NCBI RefSeq assembly: GCF_035581345.1
Contig: NZ_CP141608.1
Location: forward strand, 1,816,001 to 1,880,000
DNA: 64,000 nt
Reading direction: 5' to 3'
Source: Pseudomonas sp. JQ170C
Lineage (GTDB): Bacteria; Pseudomonadota; Gammaproteobacteria; Pseudomonadales; Pseudomonadaceae
Made by a program: the position numbers and the translations under genes
The notes under the pieces: generated by a model
Seen by the model: the letters and a program-made list of their open reading frames with translations, nothing else
Told to the model about the DNA's origin: nothing
Database searches by the model: none
Shown: piece by piece, positions 8,930 to 17,007 of the stretch
Layout: each line of letters begins with the position of its first letter
Position numbering within the stretch: the first letter of the stretch is position 1

Positions 8930-9424
8930 TCAGAGCTGGGGGGCGGTGTTTTTCACCACCGCCAGCTCCGGATGCGCCACCAGCTTGTCGATATGCAGTT
9001 CGTCGTTGTTCATCCAGGTTTCGGTCAGCACCCGGTAGTGCTCCATGTCGCGGCAACGCATGCGCAGGCTGTAGTCGAAATGGCCACTGATCAACTGGCA
9101 ATCGAACACCTGCGGGCAGGCCCGCACGCACGCCTCGAAGGCTTTTTGCGCACTGCGCCCGCTCTGGTTCGACAGGGCTACCAGCACCAGCAACGACAGC
9201 CCCGGGGAGACCATCTGCACATCAATGATCGCGCCATAGCCGCGAATCACTCCCCGTCTTTCCAGCTTGCGCACCCGCTCCAGACAGGGGCGGGGGGTTA
9301 AGTGCACCAGTGACGAAAGCTTCTCGTAGGTGATGCGCCCGTTATGGCGCAGCACGTCGATGATCGCTTCGTCGATCCGGTCCAGGGGCGGCGCGGCGTG
9401 TGGGCTGTTGACCTTGGTATCCAT
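8930..9424 (-). CDS. Lrp/AsnC family transcriptional regulator
   Basis: 164 residues. The N-terminal winged helix-turn-helix (LDRIDEAIIDVLRHNGRITYEKLSSLV) is followed by an RAM/AsnC ligand domain (GYGAIIDVQMVSPGLSLLVLVAL, then VFDCQLISGHFDYSLRMR). It is last in the same-strand cluster with the basic-amino-acid ABC transporter, ornithine cyclodeaminase and CtlX, 12 bases after the ATPase gene. It is the obvious candidate for amino-acid-responsive control of that cluster (inference). Confidence 0.9.
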   Translation of the reverse strand: MDTKVNSPHAAPPLDRIDEAIIDVLRHNGRITYEKLSSLVHLTPRPCLERVRKLERRGVIRGYGAIIDVQMVSPGLSLLVLVALSNQSGRSAQKAFEACVRACPQVFDCQLISGHFDYSLRMRCRDMEHYRVLTETWMNNDELHIDKLVAHPELAVVKNTAPQL

Positions 9425-9436
9425 GCAGGTTCGGCT

Positions 9437-10285
9437 TCACTTCAAACGGTTGGAAAGAAATTGCTGCAGGCGTTCGCTCTGCGGCTGGTCAAGTATCTCG
9501 GCGCTTCCTTGTTCCTCGACCCGGCCCTGATGCAAAAACAACACCTGGCTCGACACCTGACGGGCAAAGCCCATCTCGTGGGTGACCATGAGCATGGTAC
9601 GACCTTCCTCGGCCAGCGTCTGTATCACTTTGAGCACTTCGCCGACCAGTTCCGGGTCGAGTGCCGAGGTGGGCTCATCGAACAGAATGATCTCCGGCTC
9701 CATGGCCAGCGCCCGGGCAATGGCTACCCGCTGCTGCTGGCCACCGGACAGGAAGGCCGGGTACTGGTCGGCGGCGCGAGCCGGCAGGCCGACTTTGTCC
9801 AGGTACTTGCGCGCCCGTGCCTGGGCTTCTTCGGCGCTGACGCCCAGCACCCGCCGTGGCGCCAGGCAGATGTTCTCAAGCACCGTCATGTGGCTCCACA
9901 GATTGAAGTGCTGGAACACCATGGCCAGGCGCGTGCGCAGGTCCTGCAGTTGTGCGGGGTGCGGCGCCCGGGTGCCAGCGCGTCCGGGGCGCATTTCGAT
10001 GCGCTGGTCGTCGAGGGTGATGACGCCGGCATCGGGTTGTTCGAGGAAGTTGATGCAACGCAGCATGGTGCTCTTGCCCGAGCCGCTGGCGCCGATCAGG
10101 CTGATCACATCGCCTTTGCGGGCATTGAGGGATACACCCTTGAGCACCTGGTGCTCGCCGTAGCTTTTATGCAGGTCCTGGATACTGAGTTTGACGGTGG
10201 CGTCCTGGGCCACGGCAGCGATGCGCGGGCTGGGGCGGTGGGCGGGCGTTGCAGCGGTCGACAAGGCGGTTGCGGTAATAGTCAT
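9437..10285 (-). CDS. Amino-acid ABC transporter, ATP-binding subunit (HisP/AotP-like)
   Basis: 282 residues. Walker A GASGSGKST, Q-loop VFQHFNLWSHMTV, signature LSGGQQQRVAIARAL, Walker B ILFDEPTSALD and H-loop MVTHEMGFARQ are all intact. The FQHFNLW and MVTHEMGFA signatures are those of polar-amino-acid importers. The N-terminus carries about 30 extra residues (MTITATALSTAATPAHRPSP and on) before the usual start, so a later start is possible. Energises the two adjacent permeases. Confidence 0.92.
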   Translation of the reverse strand: MTITATALSTAATPAHRPSPRIAAVAQDATVKLSIQDLHKSYGEHQVLKGVSLNARKGDVISLIGASGSGKSTMLRCINFLEQPDAGVITLDDQRIEMRPGRAGTRAPHPAQLQDLRTRLAMVFQHFNLWSHMTVLENICLAPRRVLGVSAEEAQARARKYLDKVGLPARAADQYPAFLSGGQQQRVAIARALAMEPEIILFDEPTSALDPELVGEVLKVIQTLAEEGRTMLMVTHEMGFARQVSSQVLFLHQGRVEEQGSAEILDQPQSERLQQFLSNRLK

Positions 10286-10288
10286 GGA

Positions 10289-11002
10289 TTAGCCTCGGGC
10301 AGGAACAAGAAAACGCATCCAGCGTCGTTCGGCCAGGCGAAAGCCGCCGACCAGTGCAAAGGACAGCAACATGTACAGCAGCGCCGCGATTCCAAAGGCC
10401 TGGAAGGTCAGGAAGGTGGCGGCGTTGGCATCGCGGGCCACCTTGAGGATGTCGGCGATGGTGGCGGTGAAGGCCAGGGAGGTGGCATGCAGCATCAGGA
10501 TCAGTTCGTTGCTGTAGGCCGGTAACGAGCGGCGCAGGGCGGCCGGCAGTATCACGAACAGGTTCAGGCGCCAGCCGTGCAGGCCATAGGCCTGGGCCGC
10601 CTCGATCTCGCCATGGGGGATGTTGCGAATGGCCCCGGCGAAGATTTCCACGGTGTAGGCGCAGGTGTTGAGCACGAAGGCCAGCAGGGTGCAGTTCAGG
10701 GCGTTGCGGAAAAACTGGTCCAGCATGGCGTTGTCGCGCACCACCTCAAGGCCGTACAGGCCGGTGTAGCAGATCAGCAGCTGAATATAGAGCGGCGTGC
10801 CGCGAAACACGAAGGTGTACACCTCTACCGGCCAGCGCAGCCACAGGGTGCGCGACACCCGCGCCAGGGCAAGGGGCAGCGACAGCAAAAAGCCCACCAC
10901 CATGGTGACGATGAACAGCCACAGGGTCATGGCCAGCCCGGAGAGCCCGGCGCCATCGCTGTAGAGGTAGGCCGGACCGTATTCCTGAATCAGTTCGATC
11001 AT
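10289..11002 (-). CDS. Amino-acid ABC transporter permease (HisM-like)
   Basis: 237 residues, about five membrane helices, HisM/HisQ family. The EAA loop is recognisable as EIEAAQAYGLHGWRLNLFVILPAA, which docks the ATPase, and RGTPLYIQLLICYTGLY is a family signature. The start overlaps the stop of the other permease by four bases. Pairs with it to form the channel for citrulline, arginine or ornithine (substrate inferred from neighbours). Confidence 0.92.
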   Translation of the reverse strand: MIELIQEYGPAYLYSDGAGLSGLAMTLWLFIVTMVVGFLLSLPLALARVSRTLWLRWPVEVYTFVFRGTPLYIQLLICYTGLYGLEVVRDNAMLDQFFRNALNCTLLAFVLNTCAYTVEIFAGAIRNIPHGEIEAAQAYGLHGWRLNLFVILPAALRRSLPAYSNELILMLHATSLAFTATIADILKVARDANAATFLTFQAFGIAALLYMLLSFALVGGFRLAERRWMRFLVPARG

Positions 11003-11724
11003 CGCGCCAGCTCCTTGATGCCGGTGTTGTAGCGCCGCTCAAGGTGCTTGAACAGGCGGTTGGAAAGGGTGGTGATGAGCAGGTAGACCAACCCGGCGAT
11101 GATCAGGAAGTACAGGGTGTTGTTGGTGGTCTTGCCGGCGTTCTGCGCAGCCTTCACAAGGTCTGCCAGGCCGATGATCGACACCAGGGCGGTGGACTTG
11201 AGCAGCACCAGCCAGTTGTTGCCCAGGCCCGGCAGGGCAAAGCGCATCAGCTGCGGGAACAGCACCAGGCGAAAGCGCTGTATACGGTTCAGGCCGTAGG
11301 CCGTCGCCGCTTCCAGCTGGCCGGCCGGCACACTGAGGATCGCGCCGCGAAAGTTCTCGGTGAAGTAGGCGCCATAGATGAAGCCCAGGGTAATGACCCC
11401 GGCGGTGAAGGGGTCGATCTCGAAGTAATCCCAGCCCAGCAACTCGGTCAGATCGTTGAGCCACAGTTGCAGGGTGTAGAAGATCAGCAGAATCAGCACC
11501 AGGTCCGGCACGCTGCGGATCAGGGTTGTGTAGAGGGTGGCCGGCACGCGCAGCACACGCAGGCGTGACAGCTTGGCGCTGGCGCCCAGCAGGCCCAGGG
11601 CAAGGCTCAGGGCCAGCGATAACAGGGCAAGTTTCACGGTCATCCAGGTGCCTTGCAGCAACAGCGGGCCGAAGCCCTGCAAGCTCAAGGCGTGCAAGCC
11701 GGTGGATTGGAAAAAGTTGTTCAC
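10999..11724 (-). CDS. Amino-acid ABC transporter permease (HisQ-like)
   Basis: 241 residues from a GTG start (VNNFFQSTGLHALSLQGFGP). The frame extends 10 codons further to a TTG, but this GTG gives the conventional N-terminus and has GAGAG about 10 bases upstream. EAA loop AATAYGLNRIQRFRLVLFPQL and family signature IRSVPDLVLILLIFY. Overlaps the HisM-like gene by ATGA. Confidence 0.88.
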   Translation of the reverse strand: MNNFFQSTGLHALSLQGFGPLLLQGTWMTVKLALLSLALSLALGLLGASAKLSRLRVLRVPATLYTTLIRSVPDLVLILLIFYTLQLWLNDLTELLGWDYFEIDPFTAGVITLGFIYGAYFTENFRGAILSVPAGQLEAATAYGLNRIQRFRLVLFPQLMRFALPGLGNNWLVLLKSTALVSIIGLADLVKAAQNAGKTTNNTLYFLIIAGLVYLLITTLSNRLFKHLERRYNTGIKELAR

Positions 11725-11797
11725 AGGGAAGGCTCTCGTCAGCACACAAGACAAGGCGCAGCGCCGCCCAGGTCAGCCCTGGCCGGCGGCGTGCGAA

Positions 11798-12577
11798 TCA
11801 ATCGTTGTAGATATCCAGGTCGCCCACGTACTTCTTCTGGATCGCGGCGAAGGTGCCGTCGGCGTGTACCGCGGCGATGCCCTTGTCGAGCAGGGCCTTG
11901 AGTTCGGTGTCGTTCTTGCGCAGGCCCATGGCGATGTCCAGGGGCAGGGTCGGGTCCTTGATCGCCGGGCCGCTCTGGAAGTCGGCGCCTTCAGGCCGGG
12001 ACAGGAAGTTGAGCTGGGCTTCGAGCTTGTCGGTGAGGGTGGCGTCCAGGCGGCCGTTGATCAGGTCGGCGTAGTTCTGGTCCTGGGCCTGGTAGGCCTT
12101 CACCTGGGCACCCAGCGGCGCCAGCTTGGCGCGGGCGTAGGCCTCCTGCAGCGATCCTTGCAGCACACCGACCTGCTTGCCCTTGAGCGATTCGGGCGTG
12201 TCGCCGAAGTCGGCGCCCTTGCGCACGATTACCGAGGTGGGGCTCAGGAACAGCCGGGCGCTGAAGTCGATCTGCTTGAGCCGCGCCGGGGTCACGGCCA
12301 TCGACGACATGATGGCGTCGAACTTGCGTGCCCGCAGGGCCGGGATCATGCCGTCGAACTCGTTGTGTACCCAGGTGCACTTGACCTGCAGCTTGGCGCA
12401 GATGGCATTGCCCAGTTCGATGTCGAAGCCTTGCAGGCTGCCATCGGCGGCAACGGATTCGAAAGGTGGGTATTCGGGGTAGACGCCGAAGCGGATTTCA
12501 GTCCATTCCTTGGCCTGGACACTGTTTACACACAAAGGAAGGAGCAGCACGCCGAGGAGCTTGCGCAGCGAAGTCAT
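11798..12577 (-). CDS. Amino-acid ABC transporter, periplasmic binding protein
   Basis: 259 residues with a signal peptide (MTSLRKLLGVLLLPLCVNSVQA). The mature part is a type II polar-amino-acid binding protein: RFGVYPEYPPFESVAADGSLQGFDIELGNAI, then DGMIPALRARKFDAIMSSMAVTPAR and GLRKNDTELKALLDKGIAAVHADGTF. The arginine of the MAVTPARLKQIDFS loop is the usual alpha-carboxylate ligand. Placed directly before its permeases and after ornithine cyclodeaminase, which points to a basic or ureido amino acid. Confidence 0.9.
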   Translation of the reverse strand: MTSLRKLLGVLLLPLCVNSVQAKEWTEIRFGVYPEYPPFESVAADGSLQGFDIELGNAICAKLQVKCTWVHNEFDGMIPALRARKFDAIMSSMAVTPARLKQIDFSARLFLSPTSVIVRKGADFGDTPESLKGKQVGVLQGSLQEAYARAKLAPLGAQVKAYQAQDQNYADLINGRLDATLTDKLEAQLNFLSRPEGADFQSGPAIKDPTLPLDIAMGLRKNDTELKALLDKGIAAVHADGTFAAIQKKYVGDLDIYND

Positions 12578-12786
12578 GGTGGTAATCCCTGAGTTTTATA
12601 ATTGATGTAGGGCAGTGGAGCGCATCGGTCCGTTAGTGACTGATTGGTCGGGCCAAGAATGCGCGATGGCGACGATTTTTTTGTGTCGTTTCAACCGGCG
12701 TCGGCTGCCGGATTTTGCTGTTGAGCGTGTCATTGCAGCCGGATCGGCTGCGCCACCTCCTGTTTGGGTTCGAGTGACAGCGGTTA

Positions 12787-12818
12787 CGGTTGCGCCGCGC
12801 GCTGGCGCGGCGCAACCG
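12787..12818. terminator. Strong 14-bp GC hairpin between ornithine cyclodeaminase and binding protein genes
   Basis: CGGTTGCGCCGCGC pairs perfectly with GCGCGGCGCAACCG around a GCTG loop. There is no T-run on either side, so it is not a standard intrinsic terminator. It may stabilise the 3' end of the ocd mRNA or set unequal expression of enzyme and transporter genes. The rest of the 248-base gap shows no convincing gene. Confidence 0.5.
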
Positions 12819-12825
12819 AGGGGCC

Positions 12826-13872
12826 TCAGGCGCGCTTTTTCTGGGCGCTGGCCAGCGGCTGGCGCAACAGCGCGAACAGGTCCTTGGGGTTGTCCAGTTC
12901 GGGCACCAGGGCGATGTCGTGACCGATGTCCAGGGCGGTGGCCACATCCAGCACATAGCGCAGGGCGGAATAGTCTTCCAGGGCAAAACCGACCGAGTCG
13001 AACAGGGTGACTTGCTCAGCGTTCTCGCGGCCCGGCGCCTGGCCATTGACCACTTGCCAGAACTCGGTGGTGGGCGAATCGGCAGGCATCTGCTGGATCT
13101 CGCCCTCGATACGGCTTTGCGGCTCGTATTCGACGATCACCCGGGCGCGCTCGACGATATCGCGGTGCAGTTCGGTCTTGCCCGGGCAGTCGCCGCCCAC
13201 GGCGTTGAGGTGCATGCCGGGCTCGATCATCTCCGGGGTCAGGATCGTGGCGTAGGCCTTGTCGGCGGTCACGGTGGTGACGATGTCGGCGCCGCGCACG
13301 GCTTCGGCCACGGAGCCTGCGATGCTCACCTTCAGCTGCGGGAAGGTACTGAGATTGGCCACCAGCTTGGCGCTGGCGTTCGGGTCCAGGTCGTACAGGC
13401 TGATCTCGTCGATACCCAGCAGGGTATGGAAGGCCAGGGCCTGGAATTCGCTCTGCGAGCCATTGCCGATCAATGCCATGCGCCGGCTGCCCGGACGCGC
13501 CAGGTAGCGTGCGGCCAGGGCCGAGGTGGCGGCGGTGCGGATCGCGGTGGTCAGGGTCATTTCACTGAGCAGCACCGGTGCGCCGGTATCGACATCGCCC
13601 AGGGCGCCGAAGGCCATCACGGTGAGCATGCCGCGCTGGGTGTTCTTGGGGTGGCCGTTGACGTACTTGAAGGCGTAGAGGTTGGCGTCGGACACCGGCA
13701 TCAACTCGATCACGCCGTCGGGCGAGTGGTTGGCCAGGCGCGCGCATTTTTCAAAGTCGTGCCAGCGCAGGTAGTCCTCACGAATGTACTCGGCCATCTC
13801 GCTGATGCAGGTGCCAAGGCCCTTGCGCGCCACCAGGTGGCTGAGGTCGGTAATGTCGATATAGCGGGTCAT
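12826..13872 (-). CDS. Ornithine cyclodeaminase
   Basis: 348 residues, full length for the OCD/mu-crystallin family. The NAD-binding segment RRMALIGNGSQSEFQALAF, the substrate arginine region (MTLTTAIRTAATSALAARYLA) and VGGDCPGKTELH match ornithine cyclodeaminases. Converts L-ornithine to L-proline and ammonia in the cytoplasm. Twenty bases after ctlX, so the pair would turn citrulline into proline through ornithine. Confidence 0.9.
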   Translation of the reverse strand: MTRYIDITDLSHLVARKGLGTCISEMAEYIREDYLRWHDFEKCARLANHSPDGVIELMPVSDANLYAFKYVNGHPKNTQRGMLTVMAFGALGDVDTGAPVLLSEMTLTTAIRTAATSALAARYLARPGSRRMALIGNGSQSEFQALAFHTLLGIDEISLYDLDPNASAKLVANLSTFPQLKVSIAGSVAEAVRGADIVTTVTADKAYATILTPEMIEPGMHLNAVGGDCPGKTELHRDIVERARVIVEYEPQSRIEGEIQQMPADSPTTEFWQVVNGQAPGRENAEQVTLFDSVGFALEDYSALRYVLDVATALDIGHDIALVPELDNPKDLFALLRQPLASAQKKRA

Positions 13873-13892
13873 GATGAACTCCTTTGTTGTAA

Positions 13893-14810
13893 TCAGTGGC
13901 GCACCGGCAGGTGCACTTCGGCGAGCATGCAGCGGGCGCTGCCGCCGCCGATGCGTTCGATATGGTCGATGTTCACCACCACCGGGTGGCTGTGCTGCTC
14001 GACCTGGCGGCGTTGTTCGACCGACAGCGAGCGCCAGGCGCTGCGCGACATCACCAGCAGGGGCTGGCCTTGTTTGTCGTGGACTTCGAGCATGTTGCCG
14101 GCAAAGCCTTCAAGCTGATCGAAGTCCAGGGCCAGGATGTCCTTGCCGGTGACGCGCAATGAGTGTTCCAGGGCGCGGCGCTCGTCGGCGTCGGGCAGGG
14201 CCTGCAGGCAGACCACCGAGAGCCCGCGGCCCACGCTCATCATCACGTTGCTGTGATAGATCGGCGCCTGGTGCCGGTCGACGGCGTGGAACACGCACAG
14301 GCGGTAGTCGAGCTGTTCGGCGAACAGGCGCAAGGCCTGGGTGTGAGTGCGACCGGAGTGGCAGGCGTAGCTGATCCGGTGCTGGCGATCCAGGACCATG
14401 CTGCCGGTCCCTTCCAGATACATGCTCTGCTGTTCCAGCGGGCTCAGGTCGATGGTCTGACGGACGGCGAAACGCTCTTCAAGCACCTTGAGCACACCTT
14501 TGTTGCGCTCCAGCCGGCGGTTCTGGCCCTCCATCGGGTAGAGCACCAGGCTGCCATCGGCGTGGCTGCTCCACCAGTTATTGGGGAAGATCGAGTCGGG
14601 GGTGTGGGGGGCCGGGGTGTCTTGCACCACCAGCACTTCGACGCCGTGCTGGCGCAGGGTATCGACATATTCATCGAACTCTTCCAGCGCTTTCTGCTGC
14701 GCCCGGTCCGGGTCGAGCAATGCTTGCTGGAAGCGGTTGTTGAGGGCGGTGTCCGGGTTGAAGGCGAACCGCGCCGGGCGGATCATCAAGACTGTATTTG
14801 TTGTTTGCAT
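13893..14810 (-). CDS. ctlX: Citrulline utilization hydrolase CtlX
   Basis: 305 residues of the guanidino-group modifying (amidinotransferase) superfamily. An early RPARFAFNPDTALNNRFQ precedes DSIFPNNWWSSH (substrate-binding acidic region). A histidine occurs in ISYACHSGRTHTQAL, and the C-terminal cysteine in GGGSARCMLAEVHLP is the expected nucleophile. CtlX hydrolyses citrulline to ornithine, CO2 and ammonia. The ATG giving MQTTNTVLMIRPA is chosen over one four codons upstream; neither has a clear Shine-Dalgarno. Followed by ornithine cyclodeaminase and a basic-amino-acid importer, which supports the call. Confidence 0.82.
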   Translation of the reverse strand: MQTTNTVLMIRPARFAFNPDTALNNRFQQALLDPDRAQQKALEEFDEYVDTLRQHGVEVLVVQDTPAPHTPDSIFPNNWWSSHADGSLVLYPMEGQNRRLERNKGVLKVLEERFAVRQTIDLSPLEQQSMYLEGTGSMVLDRQHRISYACHSGRTHTQALRLFAEQLDYRLCVFHAVDRHQAPIYHSNVMMSVGRGLSVVCLQALPDADERRALEHSLRVTGKDILALDFDQLEGFAGNMLEVHDKQGQPLLVMSRSAWRSLSVEQRRQVEQHSHPVVVNIDHIERIGGGSARCMLAEVHLPVRH

Positions 14811-14945
14811 CGAGGCACGCATCCGGGGTTGGCGGTAGGGATATTGTCGATGCGCCGGGGGATAAATCCCGGCTGAAGCACAGTGGGCGCTCAGCCGGTA
14901 AAGCTGAAATCCAGGGTGCGACAGCGGAATCGGCTGTGTTGCCGG

Positions 14946-14966
14946 GATCGCGGGGCAAGCCCGCGC
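14946..14966. repeat. REP-like palindrome, copy 1
   Basis: GATCGCGGGGCAAGCCCGCGC, an imperfect GCGGG/CCCGC hairpin at the 3' end of the sigma-54 activator gene. A near-identical copy in inverse orientation lies at 22944-22964. Such elements are abundant in P. putida-type genomes. Confidence 0.5.
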
Positions 14967-16756
14967 TAGCGGTCGGCGCGGGCGTGCCCCGCGAGGTCGC
15001 GCAGGCGCTTGTAGAGGGTGGTGCGGCTGATCCCCAGGTCCCGTGCCAGGGCCGATACGTTGCCGTTGAGGGCCTGCAGGCGCAGGTTCAGATCCTCGTC
15101 GCTCGCAACCGGCTCGGCACAGGGTGCGGCCCCGGATTCGGCAAAGAAACTGTCCGGCAAATGCTCCAGGGCGACGGGCTGGCCGTCGGCCAGGGCCAGG
15201 GCTACCTGCAAGGTGCTGTTCAACTGGCGCAGGTTGCCTGGCCAGGGGTGTTGCAACAGGTGCTGCAGGACATGGTTGTCGAGCTGCGCCGGTGCATCGG
15301 GGGCGCGGTGTTGCTGGTGGATCTGCTGGATCAGGGCCAGGCGATCGCTGCGTTCGCGCACCGGCGGCAAGGTCAGGCTCAGGCCGGCGATGCGGTAGTA
15401 CAGGTCTTGGCGGAAACGGCCCTGGCGCACCAGCGCGGGCAGGTCCTGGTGGGTGGCCGAGACCACCCGGATATCCACCGGTACCGGCTCGCCACTGCCC
15501 AGGGGCTGGATGCTGCGTTGCTGAAGGAAGCGCAGCAGCCGTGCCTGGGTCGACAGCGGCATGTCGCCGATTTCGTCGAGAAAGACGATGCCATGGTCGG
15601 CCTTGCGGATCAGGCCCGGGTTGCCTTTGTGATGGGCGCCGGTGAAGGCGCCTTTCTCATAGCCGAACAGTTCCGACTCCACCAGCTCCGCCGGAATGGC
15701 GGCACAGTTCACCGCAACCAGCGGCTGGTGACGACGGCTGCTGGCGGCGTGCAGGGCATTGACGAACACCTCTTTGCCGACTCCAGTTTCGCCCTGGATC
15801 AGCACCGGTATGTCTTTTTCCAGCAGCAGGCCGGCCTGGCGCAGGGCCTTGCCGATCCGTGGGTCGCCTTCATGGGCAGGTGGCTGGACGGCGAGCGGGG
15901 CGGGCCGATCCAGCGGCTCATGCAACAAGCAGTGGAAGCGGTTGCGGCCGGTGACCTGCACGGCGAAGGGCGCACCCGGCGCATGCTTGAGCAGCTCGGC
16001 CAGGGGTGTCTGGAACACCTGCTCAAGACGCTGTTGCAAAGGCGACTGGCCAAGCAGGCTGTCAGCCCGGCGATTGGCGGCGAGGATGCGTCCCTGGTCA
16101 TCGAACAGCAGCAGCCCGGCCCATTGGCTGTCGACGTTGTTCGAGCCGCTGTTGAAACTCAGTTGCCGGCACTGCCCGGCATAGCGCGCCATGATCAGGC
16201 GGTTTTCCAGGCTCTGGCTCATCATTCGCACCAGGCCCAGGGTTTGCGAGGCAGGCAGGTAGCTGTCGCTGGAGGCATCCAGCACGCCGATCAGGCGGCG
16301 CTCGGCATCGATCAGCGGCGCAGCGGCACTGGCCATGTAGCGGTTGAGTTTGAGGAAGTGCTCGTCCTGGCCCACATGCACGGCCTGGGCGCAGGCCAGC
16401 GCGGTGCCGATGGCATTGGTGCCCACGCCCTGTTCCAGCCAGCGGGCACCGGCGACAAAGCCGTGCTGCTGGTGCGGGTCGATGAAGCGCCGGGTGCCCC
16501 AGGTGTCCAGCAAGCGGCCTTGTTCATCGCTGAGCATGATCAGGTAACTGGAGTTGCCCAGCAGGTGAGTGAACTGCGGCATGACCTCGTCGCGGGTGGT
16601 GCGCAACAGCGCCTGCTGGCGCTCGAGCAGCTCGTCAAGGTGAGTGCCGGACAGTTGGTCGAAGTCGGGTGTGCTCTGCGGCGCCAGGCCGTACTCGCGA
16701 CAGCGCGCCCAGGATGCCTGGATCAACTGGGCATGGGTGGGGGCGGATACGGCCAT
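14966..16756 (-). CDS. Sigma-54-dependent transcriptional activator (AcoR-like)
   Basis: 596 residues. An N-terminal GAF-type sensor region (residues about 60-200, with GARWLEQGVGTNAIGTAL) is followed by a PAS-like part and an AAA+ domain with Walker A GETGVGKE, the sigma-54 contact loop GAFTGA and Walker B GIVFLDEIGDM. The C-terminus is a Fis-type helix-turn-helix (NVSALARDLGISRTTLYKRL). The architecture is that of AcoR-type regulators of alcohol, diol or acetoin metabolism. Diverges from the glycerol-type ABC operon, which has a sigma-54 promoter and upstream half sites. Confidence 0.9.
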   Translation of the reverse strand: MAVSAPTHAQLIQASWARCREYGLAPQSTPDFDQLSGTHLDELLERQQALLRTTRDEVMPQFTHLLGNSSYLIMLSDEQGRLLDTWGTRRFIDPHQQHGFVAGARWLEQGVGTNAIGTALACAQAVHVGQDEHFLKLNRYMASAAAPLIDAERRLIGVLDASSDSYLPASQTLGLVRMMSQSLENRLIMARYAGQCRQLSFNSGSNNVDSQWAGLLLFDDQGRILAANRRADSLLGQSPLQQRLEQVFQTPLAELLKHAPGAPFAVQVTGRNRFHCLLHEPLDRPAPLAVQPPAHEGDPRIGKALRQAGLLLEKDIPVLIQGETGVGKEVFVNALHAASSRRHQPLVAVNCAAIPAELVESELFGYEKGAFTGAHHKGNPGLIRKADHGIVFLDEIGDMPLSTQARLLRFLQQRSIQPLGSGEPVPVDIRVVSATHQDLPALVRQGRFRQDLYYRIAGLSLTLPPVRERSDRLALIQQIHQQHRAPDAPAQLDNHVLQHLLQHPWPGNLRQLNSTLQVALALADGQPVALEHLPDSFFAESGAAPCAEPVASDEDLNLRLQALNGNVSALARDLGISRTTLYKRLRDLAGHARADR

Positions 16757-16806
16757 GGGCCTTCCCTCTGCCGGAGCAGTGTTGTTGTTTTTGTGTGATC
16801 CAGTGT

Positions 16807-16885
16807 TGTTCAGTCCTGTTCATTGTCAATGCACGGCTGTTCAGGTGTTCAGCACCTGCTGTTCATTTGTGTTCAACAGTGAACA
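16807..16885 (+). promoter_or_regulatory. Cluster of TGTTCA half sites, candidate activator binding region
   Basis: TGTTCA occurs at 16807, 16817, 16838, 16846, 16860 and 16870, and its inverse TGAACA at 16880. The last two form a perfect dyad TGTTCA-N4-TGAACA (16870-16885). The cluster ends about 65 bases upstream of the -24 element, the usual spacing for a sigma-54 enhancer, and may also autoregulate the divergent activator gene. Confidence 0.6.
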
Positions 16886-16949
16886 GGCGCTGGTCAGGGT
16901 CTGTGGAAAAATACTGCGCTGACAATGGCTTGCCTTGGGTGCCCGGTGC

Positions 16950-16965
16950 TGGCACGGATCTGGCT
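16950..16965 (+). promoter_or_regulatory. Sigma-54 (-24/-12) promoter for the ABC operon
   Basis: TGGCAC-GGATC-TGGCT matches the consensus TGGCAC-N5-TTGCW with one mismatch and correct GG/GC spacing. Transcription would start near 16977, about 30 bases before the first gene. Consistent with the adjacent sigma-54 activator. Confidence 0.7.
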
Positions 16966-17007
16966 CTGTGGCCAACGCCTGTCTGCTAACAACCACCAGG
17001 GCCGCCC

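Noticed and set aside
9344..10525. 393-codon plus-strand frame opposite Lrp and ABC genes
   Set aside because: Antisense shadow without domain features across two well-defined minus-strand genes.
14798..16798. 666-codon plus-strand frame opposite the sigma-54 activator
   Set aside because: Antisense shadow; no domain, whereas the opposite strand has GAFTGA, Walker and Fis motifs.
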